Of a DNA stretch of 64,000 bases, positions 1-10,271 are shown in pieces (position 1 is the first letter of the stretch; each line of letters begins with the position of its first letter). The stretch comes from Parietichytrium sp. I65-24A (taxonomy: Eukaryota > Sar > Bigyra > Thraustochytrida > Thraustochytriidae). The notes under the pieces were generated by a model. The model saw nothing but the letters and a program-made list of their open reading frames with translations, was not told the DNA's origin and did no database searches. The position numbers were made by a program, and so were the translations under genes. The stretch lies in the NCBI GenBank assembly GCA_012862575.1, contig BLSF01000002.1, forward strand, positions 496,001 through 560,000, read 5' to 3'.

Positions 1-736
1 TGGCCCTTGCCGTTTCACTTCCCAATGGACAGGTAATTCACTCACTCATTACCCCAGTCCCGGGAGGGAGTGGCAGTCACCAGAAAATGGTGCCTACGTC
101 CGCTCCGATGGTCCAGGTCGCTACAAGTACCGGGCTCAAGGTTTATGGGTCGTTGAAAGATTTCATTTTGAGTTGTGCCCCATTGAAGGATCTTTGGCCA
201 AACATCGATAAGTCAGCTGCATTGCAACCTATCGATGCTTTCATGTGAAGATCTTCCCAAAGCGAGAATTCATCTCTCAAGCTGGGGGTGGCATGTCGTC
301 AGCGCAAGGCTCTGATCATGATCGGCGGCTGGAGATTGATATGTACTACCCATTACTCGACTCCAACCCACTTGACAGTCTGCTATCAGAAAAGCAAACA
401 ACCCAGAAATCTTATTCCATTGTCCATGGTCGCTTTCTTGGCAATAGTGTACCCCCTCTCTCTGTTCACAGTCAGAATATATTTTTGTGTGTCTCATTCT
501 GTTTTATTCTCAGCTTGTGATTGACTGTGAAAACAAGTTGATCTACATTGCCATCCAACTTACAGAGAACGAAGGGTTCACAAAAAGGCAGGAAATAAGC
601 AGCAGGTGCTCTTGATAAATATAGTCGATGATGTGCATGCGTTTCATGTATTTATTTACTTCGGTTTCTTTCAATTGGTTGATTGATGAATGTTACTTGG
701 TGGCGAAGCCTAAAGGGTGTTTGATTTGCTTGCTTT
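1..736. other. Intergenic, no gene seen
   Basis: No frame here has a convincing start, codon bias or domain; the short overlapping frames at 245-524 have no recognisable content. The segment holds one copy of the TGACTGTG core (521-530 region) that recurs in other intergenic regions of the window. It lies 3' of the WDHD1-like gene, so part of it is probably that gene's 3' UTR or downstream flank. Confidence 0.5.
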
Positions 737-3700
737 TCAGTACTTGCGACGTTTCACTGCAGATACTGGCTGAGAGTCAGTTTTTACAAATTTGCTCATC
801 AAAGGTTGAGCTTTGGATGCAATCTTCTCCCGCACACTCTGCGAGCTCACTGCGAACGGATTATTACGCGAAGGTGTTGGCTTTGAGCCCCCGACTGTCT
901 TCTTAAAGCCATTCACTTTTGCCCCTGCTGGACCTGTCAGCCGGCCACGAAGCGACGGAGATACGCTGGCCCCATCGTTGTCGCTTTCACTTTCGTTTTC
1001 TGACATTCTTGCGGACGCGAGCATCTTTTTCCTCTTCCCTGTGACCTTGTCGGACGGGTTGGCTGCAGATACGGATTCGTCGTCGGATGAATTTCGCATA
1101 GTGGCGGCTTCGACTTTCCGTAACAAGCCATCAGTGCCAGCAGAGAATCGCTTTCGGGACCCGTTCGCGACGCTTGATCCAGTGGTGATCGGTGAAGTTG
1201 CAAGTGCGTGCCGAGGCAAGCTTTCAACGCTCCCAGTGGCGTTTCCCAACGTTGGTGGAGCGACAACACGTTTGTGTGGCTGTTTGATTAGCCGTGGTTG
1301 AGGCAGATTTGGCTCGTTTTCATCCTCGCCCTCGCCCTCACTCTCGCTTTCACTCTCGCTTTCGCTACTCTCGCTTTCTTCCTCTTGCGCGGCCTCCTCA
1401 TCTTCGCGTTCTCTGAGTTTGTGAATCCGCTCCATTTTCTCAAGAAGAGTTGCGTCTGCGTTTGCTCGCTGCGCTTGTATGACAGCAATTTGAACGGACT
1501 TGGTCAAGCGCAATCGGCGTACCAGCCCCAGAGCGCGGTTAGATTTTTGGAGCTTGACCGCAAGGATAATGTGTTTAAGGTGTTTTGCATCGAGCATGGC
1601 CTCCTCTTCGCGAATCTTTTGGTCTTCAATTTCCAAGGAAAGGTTCTTTGAGCCCCACTTTATTTGCTCCAGGACAAGGTTAGACTTTATTGCCGCTTCC
1701 TCCAGCTGGTGCTTTAAAGCTCCAGTGCTGTCGGACATGCCGAGCAAGGGCACAAGTAAGTCGTGACTTGCCAAAACGGGACGCGGAAAGGTCTCCGGGC
1801 TCCTCTGGCCGCGTTTCAAGGACACCGCCATGATTTTTTTCATCTGAACGCTCACAGGCCACACTGACACACCTGTGCGACGCTGAAGTGCTGCCAAATC
1901 CAGAAGTGGCACCCATTCCCAATTCATGGCGACACTCAATCCAAGCAGCATCCCTTTGCTATCTACGAAGACAGGCATGTGCCCCATACTCTTTTCTGCG
2001 ATTCCGACCCAGCGCACAGGTGCCAGCTCTCGCAAAGGGACCGGGAGTCGTCCAGAGTAAAGCACAGCAGACAAGCCACCTCCACGCACATCTTCAGACC
2101 CCACGTCATACAATGAGTACGAGAGATGCTGTGTTCCATTCGCAGCCGGCTCTGCGCTGTGGTATACGGCAAACAAAAGCGACCCTGATGCAATGATGCT
2201 GACAATTGGCCCTGCCAGAACAATTGGAGCTTCCTGGAGACCGCTTGGTCGAAAAATTCGGAGCGTCCGTCTGTTTGTAGCTACTGCGCAAAAGGTGAGC
2301 CCAGATGCCACACATCTGGCCTTTTCACGTGCCGGGAGATGAAGAGTCCACTCTGCGTTATGTGCCCAGGACTCGAACGGCTTGTAAAATATCGTCGACA
2401 CCTCGCCATACATCTCCTCCTCGCTCTGCTTCACCTTTTTCGCAGAGGTGTCGACCCCATCCACGTTAACGTTTACTCCGAATTCTTCTTGCATTTCTGC
2501 TGCTTGCATGGCGGCGAGAAGGGCAGAGCCCTGTTTGGTGCCTTCTTCGGAGTCGTCCTGTGCTTGATTTGCCTCGGCCGGGTCCCAATCCTCTTCGTCA
2601 ACGTAAGGATTGGAATCAGAGGGCCGATCGCGGGAATAGTCAGCGGCATACATTTCCGAGTTCTCCGATGTGAAAGAGCCACGTGTGGCAAAGATGGCCC
2701 CAGCTTCGGACAAGGCCCCGAGCTGAAAGCCATAAGGGTCAGTGAACCGCACGTTTCGATGCTTCGTGTCAGCAAATTCTATCTCGATGGATGTGTAGGA
2801 CTCTTCAGTACGAGCAATGATACATCCAGTGCTGTTCCAAGCCAAATATCGACGCTCATCTGATTCGCTTGAAGCAGGCTGAAAAGCGGCTTGTCTTTGA
2901 GGCTTTTGTCTGAGGCGCTCTTCTAGCAGAGTTTTCACCCTGGCGTCTACCTCTTCCTTGTCCAGCCCAGACAAGCCGGCGTGTCTCGCCGAGCCTGCTT
3001 TGCTTTCTGAGCCGTTTCTCGCGTTCAATTCGTCGTCATCGTCGTCATCATCGACAATTCCCACCATTTGATCGTCATCATCTTCGATTGCGTTGTGGGC
3101 CTCAGTCTCTGCTTGACTTGCTGGCGCGAGATCTTGGGCAGGTGAAGCGGTGTTAGGAAGCAGATTTTCCCACAAACAGAGTACCCCTTCGGTCGTAATT
3201 CCCGCGAGCTCGTTTTTTGTGGGATGCCATGTCAGGGCTTGCAAGACATGCACGTTATCCCCTTCTACCAAATCTCGGAGGACCTTCTTTGTTTCAACAT
3301 CTATAACGCAGGCTCCGCCTTTGGTGAAACCGCAGGCGAGAAATTTTCCATCTGGAGACCACGTTGCAATGTTGAAGTGCCCTTCTTTGCCAGGCGGCAC
3401 TGGAATCTCGAGCTGCGGATTTTTGGAGTAAGGATCATTGTGCTCGAAAATCGCGACTTTATCTTTGCACGGAATCGCAAGCCTTTTGCCGTCCTTGGAC
3501 CAAGACATCAGGCTGGACTCGACCGGGTCGATGTCTCCGGAACTCTCAGTTGCGACGGCGTTGGTCAAGTCTAAGACAATTCCTACGTTTCCACTCAGTT
3601 GCCAAACTTTTACGGAACCGTCTGCAGAGCTCGAAGCAACGCACGCGCGGGATGGGTGCCAAGCCACACTACGTATTGGGCCTTTATGCGAAAACGTGAA

Positions 3701-4867
3701 GTTGTCTGAGTTGCCGTACAAACTAACTCTCACAGTGTGTTCGGAGGTCCCAACCGCAATGTCATCTCCCAGCAGTGCTACAGCGCGCACCGCGCCGGGG
3801 AAGCGGAAGAGGACATCATCAGACTTGCCTGTGCTGACGTCGGCTTTGTGGACTTGTCCGTTGTCATCTCCAAACACGACTTCATGTTCTTTGGTATCGT
3901 GAGCAGCTAGACAGCCGATTTCGGCCGAGTGCTCTATGACTTTTGGGCTCGAAGATGCCAGCGGGACCGTGGTGTCGTATACCTTCAGGTATCCATCACT
4001 GCCACAAGTGTACAGAGCCTTGCCAGAAGCGTTATACTGTATTGCGCATTTTCCAAAACAATGCGCAATCGTTTCGGAGGACTTGAACTCTGTTGCTTCC
4101 GACTCCGTACTCGCCGCTGTGGTTTCCGATCCGTTCTGCGCGGTCACTGCCAATTTTCTATCTCCTCCATTGCCCTCACCGCCTTCTGAGACATTAATCG
4201 CCTCGTTGTCTTCCTCGCCGCCTATCTCCTGAGACATGACAGCCTCGGACTCCTCGAATTCTTGCAACTGTCTTTCGACGTCGTCCATGTCATCCAAGTC
4301 GTCGCAATCCTCCTTTGCTTCGTTTTCAAGCGCATTTGAGGAAATTTCTGCTTTAGGCTTCTCCTTGGAGTCGCTGTCGTTGTTCACCTCGGACTCTCTT
4401 TTTCGTGAAGATTCCTCCATGGTGCTCTCAGCATCCTTGCTTTCCTCCTCCACGGCCGCGTCATTCTCTTTGCGTTTGTCGTCACCGTCCTTATCTTGTT
4501 CTTGTCGCATCGTAGGTTCGATCATCTCCTCATCCTCGTCTTCTTCGTCGCCTGCGGCGGCTTCGTCAAGTCTGAGAGTGGGCTCAATCTCGTCTTCATT
4601 GCCAAGCTTGAGAGTAGGTTCAATCTCGTCTTCATTGCCAAGCTTGAGAGTAGACTCAATCTCCTCCTCCTCCTCCTCGTCGTCGTTGTCATCCTGCTTG
4701 AGGGTTGGCTCGAGCTGTGCGTCCTCATCATCACGATCGTCAGGACTTTCATCCTGCCGCTCGCGCTGCGCCTGTACATCTTCGGGCCGGCCGGATGGGA
4801 GACTCATTCGGCTGTTCACCCCGGCCGTGGACAGCGACGCCACGGACTCTCCATCGTCCGAGTCCAT
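737..4867 (-). CDS. WDHD1: WDHD1/AND-1/Ctf4-like replisome adaptor
   Basis: The 1376-aa protein has the order expected of the Ctf4/AND-1 family, which trimerises and couples the CMG helicase to DNA polymerase alpha at replication forks. A long acidic N-terminus (about 1-260) comes before a WD40 propeller (about 265-570). The SepB/Ctf4 beta-propeller begins near residue 675 with RRYLAWNSTG and FADTKHRNVRFTDPYG, and a helical bundle lies near 1070-1160 (LVLEQIKWG through RIHKLRERE). The C-terminus (about 1165-1376) is low-complexity, Ser/Glu/Lys-rich; I do not see the HMG box found in animal AND-1. The start is the first ATG, MDSDDGES; the open frame runs a little further upstream but only from a GTG. 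The acidic N-terminus carries a 12-residue repeat, TLKLGNEDEIEP, encoded by 36-bp units near 4570-4655. The acidic extension before the WD40 repeats is unusual. Family assignment is confident; the exact start is less so. Confidence 0.88.
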   Translation of the reverse strand: MDSDDGESVASLSTAGVNSRMSLPSGRPEDVQAQRERQDESPDDRDDEDAQLEPTLKQDDNDDEEEEEEIESTLKLGNEDEIEPTLKLGNEDEIEPTLRLDEAAAGDEEDEDEEMIEPTMRQEQDKDGDDKRKENDAAVEEESKDAESTMEESSRKRESEVNNDSDSKEKPKAEISSNALENEAKEDCDDLDDMDDVERQLQEFEESEAVMSQEIGGEEDNEAINVSEGGEGNGGDRKLAVTAQNGSETTAASTESEATEFKSSETIAHCFGKCAIQYNASGKALYTCGSDGYLKVYDTTVPLASSSPKVIEHSAEIGCLAAHDTKEHEVVFGDDNGQVHKADVSTGKSDDVLFRFPGAVRAVALLGDDIAVGTSEHTVRVSLYGNSDNFTFSHKGPIRSVAWHPSRACVASSSADGSVKVWQLSGNVGIVLDLTNAVATESSGDIDPVESSLMSWSKDGKRLAIPCKDKVAIFEHNDPYSKNPQLEIPVPPGKEGHFNIATWSPDGKFLACGFTKGGACVIDVETKKVLRDLVEGDNVHVLQALTWHPTKNELAGITTEGVLCLWENLLPNTASPAQDLAPASQAETEAHNAIEDDDDQMVGIVDDDDDDDELNARNGSESKAGSARHAGLSGLDKEEVDARVKTLLEERLRQKPQRQAAFQPASSESDERRYLAWNSTGCIIARTEESYTSIEIEFADTKHRNVRFTDPYGFQLGALSEAGAIFATRGSFTSENSEMYAADYSRDRPSDSNPYVDEEDWDPAEANQAQDDSEEGTKQGSALLAAMQAAEMQEEFGVNVNVDGVDTSAKKVKQSEEEMYGEVSTIFYKPFESWAHNAEWTLHLPAREKARCVASGLTFCAVATNRRTLRIFRPSGLQEAPIVLAGPIVSIIASGSLLFAVYHSAEPAANGTQHLSYSLYDVGSEDVRGGGLSAVLYSGRLPVPLRELAPVRWVGIAEKSMGHMPVFVDSKGMLLGLSVAMNWEWVPLLDLAALQRRTGVSVWPVSVQMKKIMAVSLKRGQRSPETFPRPVLASHDLLVPLLGMSDSTGALKHQLEEAAIKSNLVLEQIKWGSKNLSLEIEDQKIREEEAMLDAKHLKHIILAVKLQKSNRALGLVRRLRLTKSVQIAVIQAQRANADATLLEKMERIHKLREREDEEAAQEEESESSESESESESEGEGEDENEPNLPQPRLIKQPHKRVVAPPTLGNATGSVESLPRHALATSPITTGSSVANGSRKRFSAGTDGLLRKVEAATMRNSSDDESVSAANPSDKVTGKRKKMLASARMSENESESDNDGASVSPSLRGRLTGPAGAKVNGFKKTVGGSKPTPSRNNPFAVSSQSVREKIASKAQPLMSKFVKTDSQPVSAVKRRKY
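4570..4660. repeat. 36-bp in-frame tandem repeat in WDHD1-like gene
   Basis: Two near-identical 36-bp units plus a diverged third encode the TLKLGNEDEIEP/TLRL/ESTL repeat in the acidic N-terminus. The unit length preserves frame, so copy number can change without breaking the protein. Confidence 0.8.
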
Positions 4868-4944
4868 TCCCGCGACCACGTCCACTCGCACACTTCACCT
4901 CGCCACTCTCTCTGCACTTCCGCACCTTTCTCGCACGTCCGAGA

Positions 4945-5004
4945 TCCCAAACGCACAAACTCCCAAACTCCCAAACTCCCAAACTCCCAAACGCACAAAT
5001 GCAC
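4945..5004. repeat. 9-bp tandem repeat (CAAACTCCC)n
   Basis: Four direct copies of CAAACTCCC, flanked on both sides by the variant CAAACGCA, 80-140 bp upstream of the WDHD1-like ATG. Confidence 0.85.
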
Positions 5005-5141
5005 AAGTGCACCAGACAACCGGGACGTGGCAGGCTGCTGATCTGTGCTCAGCGCTCCGTAGTTCCTCCTACTTGGCGCGCGTTGCCCACGACTGAGACG
5101 GAACTGCTAATCGCGCTTCTCTTCGCGTCTTCCCCGTCTTC

Positions 5142-5250
5142 GTCTCTCTGTCTCTCTGTCTCTCTGTCTCTCTGTCTCTCTGTCTCTCTGTCTCTCTGTC
5201 TTTGTCTCTCTGTCTCTTTGTCTCTTTGTCTCTTTGTCTCTGTCTCTGTT
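5142..5250. repeat. 8-bp tandem repeat (GTCTCTCT)n
   Basis: Roughly thirteen copies of an 8-bp unit (GTCTCTCT, drifting to GTCTCTTT and GTCTCT), all pyrimidine apart from one G per unit. It lies upstream of the WDHD1-like gene on its minus-strand side, so that gene sees a purine-rich tract. Confidence 0.9.
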
Positions 5251-5683
5251 TGTCTCCACCTCGCTTCTGCGTCTTCTGCGTCTTTTGCGCCTTTTTTGAA
5301 TTCTGCGCTTGCATTCGTATGGTATTCTCTATCTAGGCGTAGTCACGCGTTTGAATTTTGAAAAATTGTAGTGGGATGATGTGTGGATATAGCTACCAAT
5401 ATGGCTTGTAGGGCTCGTAGTGTCACGATGTGTTGATGTGGTAGTAGCGTTTAGTGGCCGAGGTAGGAGATAGGGTTAGTTAATTTTGAATTTGGCTAGG
5501 AGTGTCAGTATCTGTGAACGATGTTCGTGTTTATCGAAAAGATGATGAAGATGAGGAGATGGGATGGTGACATGTGATGGATGGAATGGAAGAATGGAAT
5601 TGATTAGTTAATTGGCGGCACGTTGACGATAGGAAGGAAAAGGCAGGGAGATCACAGAGCATGAGCAGTGAGAGGTCGAGTAG

Positions 5684-5696
5684 TGACTGTGAGTAC
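5684..5696 (+). promoter_or_regulatory. TGACTGTGAGTA recurrent intergenic motif, copy 1
   Basis: Exact 12-mer followed by CC. It lies 68 bp from the 3' end of the NSUN2-like gene and about 0.8 kb from the WDHD1-like start. Function unknown; listed because five exact copies occur in the window. Confidence 0.45.
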
Positions 5697-5763
5697 CGCG
5701 TTCGAGTTACAAGCTCTTCATCCATGTGGGTCTACAGTTGAGGACATCGATGATAATTTTGCT

Positions 5764-8172
5764 TTAGCTGCGCTCGCTGAAGTGCTTCATGATCAGAGCA
5801 TCCATGTCGAGACTCTCTCCATGGTCTGAGTCGGTCAACAGGCCGCTCTTTTTGGCCTTGTCGTAGATACTGTTGATGTCGATCTTAGAAACGAGTGCCG
5901 TGATGGTGTCTGCACCGATCCACACTGAGATCGCGAAAGGCTCCCCAAACGCGTCGACAAAGCGAGCCTGCTCATCTGGGATGAGAGATGCAACGACGGA
6001 GCCTCGAAGTTGATTGGTCTTGATCCATTCCTTGGCCTCATCACTCATAATCTCCCGTGGGGCACCTGCAAAGCGCTGCGTCAACTTTTTCACATCTTCG
6101 TTCTGGGATTCGTAATTTGTGAATCTCCACAGCACAATGAAATCAGCGATAGTTATCTGTAGCATGTTCTTCGTGATAAAAGGCAAGGCCAAGCGCACAC
6201 CAGACTGAGTCACTCTGTACGTGTAACTGTCTGCGGAAGCTTGGTTATTCTTCTTAAAAAGCATGGTCCCAAAAGACACGATTTTGATGCCGTTCTTCTC
6301 GTTCTGGAGAATGAGATCGGACACTCCCTTGGAAACGTAGTGGATGTTACTTGGGAAGTGCTCTTTGTTTGACAGCTTCTCATCGCGCTCCAGCTTGCGC
6401 TTCTTTTGCGCTTGCTTTGACATCATCTCTCCACCGCCGCCGCGCCAGAAGAGCTGCTCTTGGGTGAGGCTGTCCTCGGCAATACCAAACCTGTTGCGAA
6501 TGTCGTTGTACAGAAAGTCTGGCAAAGTGTTCAAGTCATCATCTCGGACATTAGCCACCTCCGCCTTCTCTTCTCCTTCAGCGCCATCCTCCTTCTCTTT
6601 GTCGCTCTTCCTTGGTCGCTTTTCGCGATTCTGGGCTGGCTTTTGAGCAGGCTCCCCTGTGGCAAATTCCATGGCTTCTTTTGTGACATCATCGTCTTCG
6701 GCATTTCCTTCACCAGCAGCAGCCTCCTCCTCGGCCGGATTGAGCTTCAAAATCGGTACTTGACCAACCTCTCGCACCTTCTTGAGAACACAGATGAAAA
6801 AGCCAGAGGTATCCTGGTCGTGAGGCATAATTCGCATGCACCTGTCAAGGTTAAGATTTTCAGCTTCCTCGGCACTTGGCGGCCAGGAGGTCTGTGGAAT
6901 TCTTGGACCGCCTCCCTCTTTAGCTTCAGCAGGGCTGGAGTACCAGCGCAGATAGGCATTCTTTGGAGCACCGTCAACGCCCTCTTCTTCCTTTGCTTGC
7001 TCTGCTTTTTCGGCCCCGTCTGCCTCCGCGGCAGCATCTTCCTCGCTTTTCATCTCCGCTTTTGACTTTCGCATAAGCACCGCCATTTTCCAGCTGGAAA
7101 TGCCTGGCCTGCGTTTCAACTTTGGGAGGGTCTGTGATGCGTCAACAAGTTCCACTGCTCCTTTGTTCGCGCGCAGGAGCTGGGCCACGACGGCCTCGTT
7201 CTCAATTGGGTTGAGACTGCAAGTGGAATACACCAGAAGGCCGCCAACCTTGAGGAGCTCAAGCCCCCTTTGTGCGATCATCAGCTGTAAAGAATGGAGG
7301 ACGTATCCGTTTCGAGGATCAAAGGTGCGCCAGATATCTGGAGACTTGCGGCAAGTTCCGTCTCCGGAGCAAGGCACGTCAGCCAGAATGCGGTCAAAAT
7401 AGCCCTCCTGTGTGGAGCCTGCGTCCTCAGAGGACAGCCGAATCTGTGGGAAACGCTGCGCTTCGTGTGCACTGACGAGGAGGTTGCCACTATTCATACG
7501 CTTGCTCTGTTTCACGAGCATGTAAGCTCTCTTTTCGTTGCAATCGTTTGCGACGACCAAGCCTTCAGGCTCCTTGAAGCCATGCTTAGCATCGTCAAAG
7601 TGCAGTGCCTCCAAGATCTGCGAGGTTTTCGAACCAGGTGCTGCGCACATGTCAAGGATACGGTGGTGTCTCTGGACGTCGAGAAAAAACGGAGGGATCA
7701 TGGATGCTTCCTCCTGCCTCGTCAAGTTTCCAGCTTCTCCTTCGCGAATCAAGAACTCCTTCAATTTGCGCATCCCCTTCACCTTGCGGATGGTTTCTTT
7801 ATCTGCGCCGAAGCGCCATCCATTCTCTTCCGGATACCACGCGATCGGCATTGGTGTCCGAGTCACTTCGTGCATAACCGCCTTCTTCTTCTCTTCCTCC
7901 TCCGTGTGGACCGGGTACCCTTCTTGCAGGTCCTGCTTTAGTTCGTTCCGCAGGTGGTTCACAAAGGTGCCTTGTGCGTGTAATCGAATAGTCGCAGGGA
8001 GAGGTTGGGCTAGAGTGTGCAGCATGCCCTTCATGTCCGCCGCATCCTTGGCGATGGCCTGCTTCTCGTAGTACTCCTCATACAACCTGCTCGTGGTGGC
8101 CTTCACGGACCACCTGTCGTGGCGCTGCTTGTCGTTCCCATTGTTGCCCTTTCGCCGTCTCTGACGTCCCAT
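5764..8172 (-). CDS. NSUN2: NSUN2/Trm4-like tRNA (cytosine-5) methyltransferase
   Basis: The 802-aa protein is a SAM-dependent RNA m5C methyltransferase of the NOL1/NOP2/Sun family, closest in layout to NSUN2/Trm4, which methylates tRNAs. Visible motifs: SAM-binding motif I ILDMCAAPGSKTSQ (about 170-183); motif IV ADVPCSGDGTC (about 263-273), whose PC cysteine releases the product; and motif VI VYSTCSLNP (about 315-323), whose TC cysteine is the catalytic nucleophile. The C-terminal portion (NIHYVSKGVSDLIL, IKIVSFGTMLFKKNNQ) matches the NSUN2-specific domain, interrupted by a Lys/Glu-rich insert around 570-620. The chosen start, MGRQRRRKGN, matches the MGRR-type N-terminus of animal NSUN2. 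The frame is open further upstream, but that part looks like untranslated leader. Basic N-terminus suits a nuclear protein. Confidence 0.93.
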   Translation of the reverse strand: MGRQRRRKGNNGNDKQRHDRWSVKATTSRLYEEYYEKQAIAKDAADMKGMLHTLAQPLPATIRLHAQGTFVNHLRNELKQDLQEGYPVHTEEEEKKKAVMHEVTRTPMPIAWYPEENGWRFGADKETIRKVKGMRKLKEFLIREGEAGNLTRQEEASMIPPFFLDVQRHHRILDMCAAPGSKTSQILEALHFDDAKHGFKEPEGLVVANDCNEKRAYMLVKQSKRMNSGNLLVSAHEAQRFPQIRLSSEDAGSTQEGYFDRILADVPCSGDGTCRKSPDIWRTFDPRNGYVLHSLQLMIAQRGLELLKVGGLLVYSTCSLNPIENEAVVAQLLRANKGAVELVDASQTLPKLKRRPGISSWKMAVLMRKSKAEMKSEEDAAAEADGAEKAEQAKEEEGVDGAPKNAYLRWYSSPAEAKEGGGPRIPQTSWPPSAEEAENLNLDRCMRIMPHDQDTSGFFICVLKKVREVGQVPILKLNPAEEEAAAGEGNAEDDDVTKEAMEFATGEPAQKPAQNREKRPRKSDKEKEDGAEGEEKAEVANVRDDDLNTLPDFLYNDIRNRFGIAEDSLTQEQLFWRGGGGEMMSKQAQKKRKLERDEKLSNKEHFPSNIHYVSKGVSDLILQNEKNGIKIVSFGTMLFKKNNQASADSYTYRVTQSGVRLALPFITKNMLQITIADFIVLWRFTNYESQNEDVKKLTQRFAGAPREIMSDEAKEWIKTNQLRGSVVASLIPDEQARFVDAFGEPFAISVWIGADTITALVSKIDINSIYDKAKKSGLLTDSDHGESLDMDALIMKHFSERS

Positions 8173-8715
8173 CTCGCCAAGCTCTCTCTTTGTTCGCCGC
8201 TGCGACCTAATCCGCTCGCTCTGTGATTGGCGAGTGGTGCTTTGCAGACTGCGGTCACGGTACTCGAGTCCTCGACGGTACTCCGGTTTGGGACTCTTCC
8301 ACCTGTGAGATAAGCGAGAGTGAGGTGATGTGCCGGCACTTTGTCTTTTCGTCTTTACGCTTTCAGAATAGCGCAACTATGGTCTTCGTCGCAGGACCAG
8401 AGTGAAGCCATCGTTGGCCAACCAAATTAGCCTAGCGTCGAAGGCAGCGATTGGGATAAGGAGCGCTGTCCGCTAGTCAAAAAGCTACTCACTGTTCTCA
8501 CTGTGTCTGTGGAAGAGATGGAGTGCAATGGAATGCAAGGAATTTTTGACATAGTTGCGCGATGAGAAAGGGAGCGCAGGAAGATGGGATCTTGCGAGCG
8601 AGAGAGTGTTGATGTTAATTCTGTTGATTCTGATGGAGCGGAGGTGAATGAAAGGTTTAGTCCGTTCGTGCACTTGAAGAAAATTAGGTTGTCGGTCGGA
8701 TGTGTGTTTGTTAGG
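8173..8715. other. Intergenic, no gene seen
   Basis: About 0.54 kb between the NSUN2-like start and the 3' end of the next minus-strand gene. The frames here are short and recognisable in nothing; the part next to 8172 is probably promoter and 5' UTR of the NSUN2-like gene. An ACTCACTGTTCTCACTGTG stretch near 8488 loosely resembles the recurrent TGACTGTGAG motif. Confidence 0.5.
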
Positions 8716-9675
8716 TTAGTCGTCAAGGAGGTCGTGCTCTGAGATATTGAGGTCTGCGAAAACCGAGCCCTCTGGGTGCCTTGAAGGAGGCTTCTGCCCA
8801 TCGGGGATTGTTTTGATTAGGTCGGCTGTTGGGAGTTTTTTTAACTCCGGACCGTTTGATTTCACAGAACTGCGTTTAAATTTCTCCGGTTCTAAAACGT
8901 TCGGAGACCTGTACGTGGCCACCTTTTGCAAACGTGAAGCCATACGTTGCACATGCGAGAATGGATGTATCGAGGCATCGTCGGTGCCAAGGCAGTTTGC
9001 ATAGAGCAAGGTCAGCAAGAGGTACGAGCCAATTGACACGCACAGATACCCGAACAAGTAAGTTCGCTGAATAGTTGGAAGGTATAAATTCATTCCACCT
9101 TTGAGGAACGTCAACGTGTTGAATGCAAAGCACATACAGACAGCAGAAGTTCCTGTCACCAAATAGCTCCCAAATACCCACACTGCGTTGGCACGATACC
9201 AGTACCTGAGCGCCTCGCGCGAGCTCTTGACGTGGTTGAGCATCAGATAGCAGAGCATTGTCAACACCAAACCTAAGAATGACAGATGCGCCGCCAAGCT
9301 CGTCCAAACAAAAAAGCTGTCCCGAAGACCCACTAAAGGATTGACATCCTGACTCGTCCCGTCAACGTACTCCTGGGCACGGTCTTTGAGCTCGCAAAGC
9401 CAGCTGAGGAATGTACATCCCATCCAAAAGTTCGGGTCGCTTTCGAGATCTATTATCGACTGCAGAGTCTCGTCCAAATCTAGCGACTCAAGCGCAAGCT
9501 CTCTTTCAGTAGGTAGATCAAAAAGTGACAACGTGGCGCTGAGCAACAAGGCAGAAAGCACGAGAAGCGAGTGAAGGCGTTTCTCGATCACCTCCGCCAC
9601 TGGCTCTTGCAGGTTTGAGTCCAGGCTGCTCAGCGCCACCCAAACCTTCGCAGTGCAAGACCTAAGCAAACGCAT
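8716..9675 (-). CDS. Four-helix membrane protein, unknown
   Basis: A 319-aa protein that I do not recognise. It starts at a clear ATG (MRLLRSCTAK). Four hydrophobic helices can be seen: about 33-52 (LHSLLVLSALLLSATLSLF), 122-146 (LAAHLSFLGLVLTMLCYLML), 163-188 (AVWVFGSYLVTGTSAVCMCF) and 206-230 (LFGYLCVSIGSYLLLTLLYA). An acidic loop of about 65 residues lies between helices 1 and 2 (LPTERELALESLDLDETLQ). The last 85 residues are hydrophilic, with several Ser/Lys stretches, and end in acidic EHDLLDD, probably a cytosolic tail. No catalytic motif is evident. The codon use and long open frame make it a likely real gene. Homology search would show whether it is lineage-specific. Confidence 0.7.
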   Translation of the reverse strand: MRLLRSCTAKVWVALSSLDSNLQEPVAEVIEKRLHSLLVLSALLLSATLSLFDLPTERELALESLDLDETLQSIIDLESDPNFWMGCTFLSWLCELKDRAQEYVDGTSQDVNPLVGLRDSFFVWTSLAAHLSFLGLVLTMLCYLMLNHVKSSREALRYWYRANAVWVFGSYLVTGTSAVCMCFAFNTLTFLKGGMNLYLPTIQRTYLFGYLCVSIGSYLLLTLLYANCLGTDDASIHPFSHVQRMASRLQKVATYRSPNVLEPEKFKRSSVKSNGPELKKLPTADLIKTIPDGQKPPSRHPEGSVFADLNISEHDLLDD

Positions 9676-10090
9676 TGTTTCGGGGCATGATGCTGCGTCA
9701 AGTCCAGCCGCTCTCGGGTGTCACCGCTTTGCGCAGAGTCCAAACTCCAATCCTCGTGTGTGTCGGCGCAAACTTCCAAGCCTAGCGATCTCTTCGTTAA
9801 GATGTACATTGGCTCCGCATGCCGGCGGTGCAGGATGTAAACGGATATGTCTTCCTAAGTGTCTCGCCGGCATAAACGCTGACGAGCACAGAGTGCCTTC
9901 TCCCGCACCTGTATCCGGCGCCATACTCACAGGATCGCAACCGAGCACAACGTCGTCTCAATCAAGACTTCATTCAACCAGCTCAGCGCTCAAACCTTCG
10001 TCACGCTCCGAAGTCTCCGAAGCTTCGTACTACTCTTCCATTTTGACCTTAATTTTTTTTCGTTTGAACGACGTTTGGTTTGGTCATGTT

Positions 10091-10126
10091 CAGAATATTC
10101 AGAATTCAGAATTCAGAATTCAGAAC
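10091..10126. repeat. 8-bp tandem repeat (CAGAATTC-type)
   Basis: About four units of ATTCAGA, giving overlapping GAATTC sites. One of at least eight loci of this repeat type in intergenic DNA of the window. Confidence 0.8.
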
Positions 10127-10271
10127 TAATGAAGATTAGTGAAGCGCCCTCTGACGGAGCGAGATTCGTTGTTCGCTATTACGAGTATGACTTGCCTTAC
10201 TTGCGGCAGCTTCACGTCACGGCCGTGATGAAGTGACGCGAAACGCACGTCTCCAGACGCGACCTTTCGCT

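Larger units (their letters stand above)
4868..5763. other. Intergenic: WDHD1-like 5' flank and NSUN2-like 3' flank
   Basis: About 0.9 kb without a supportable gene. It contains two short tandem repeats (4945-5004 and 5142-5250, listed separately) just upstream of the WDHD1-like start, so probably in its promoter or 5' UTR. One exact copy of the TGACTGTGAGTA 12-mer lies at 5684-5695. Confidence 0.6.

Noticed and set aside
4236-5096. 286-codon Ser-rich open frame, plus strand
   Set aside because: Antisense shadow of the acidic N-terminus of the WDHD1-like gene; Glu/Asp codons read as Ser on the opposite strand.
9653-10129. 158-codon frame, plus strand
   Set aside because: Overlaps the start of the four-helix gene, ends in the CAGAATTC repeat, and has no recognisable features.
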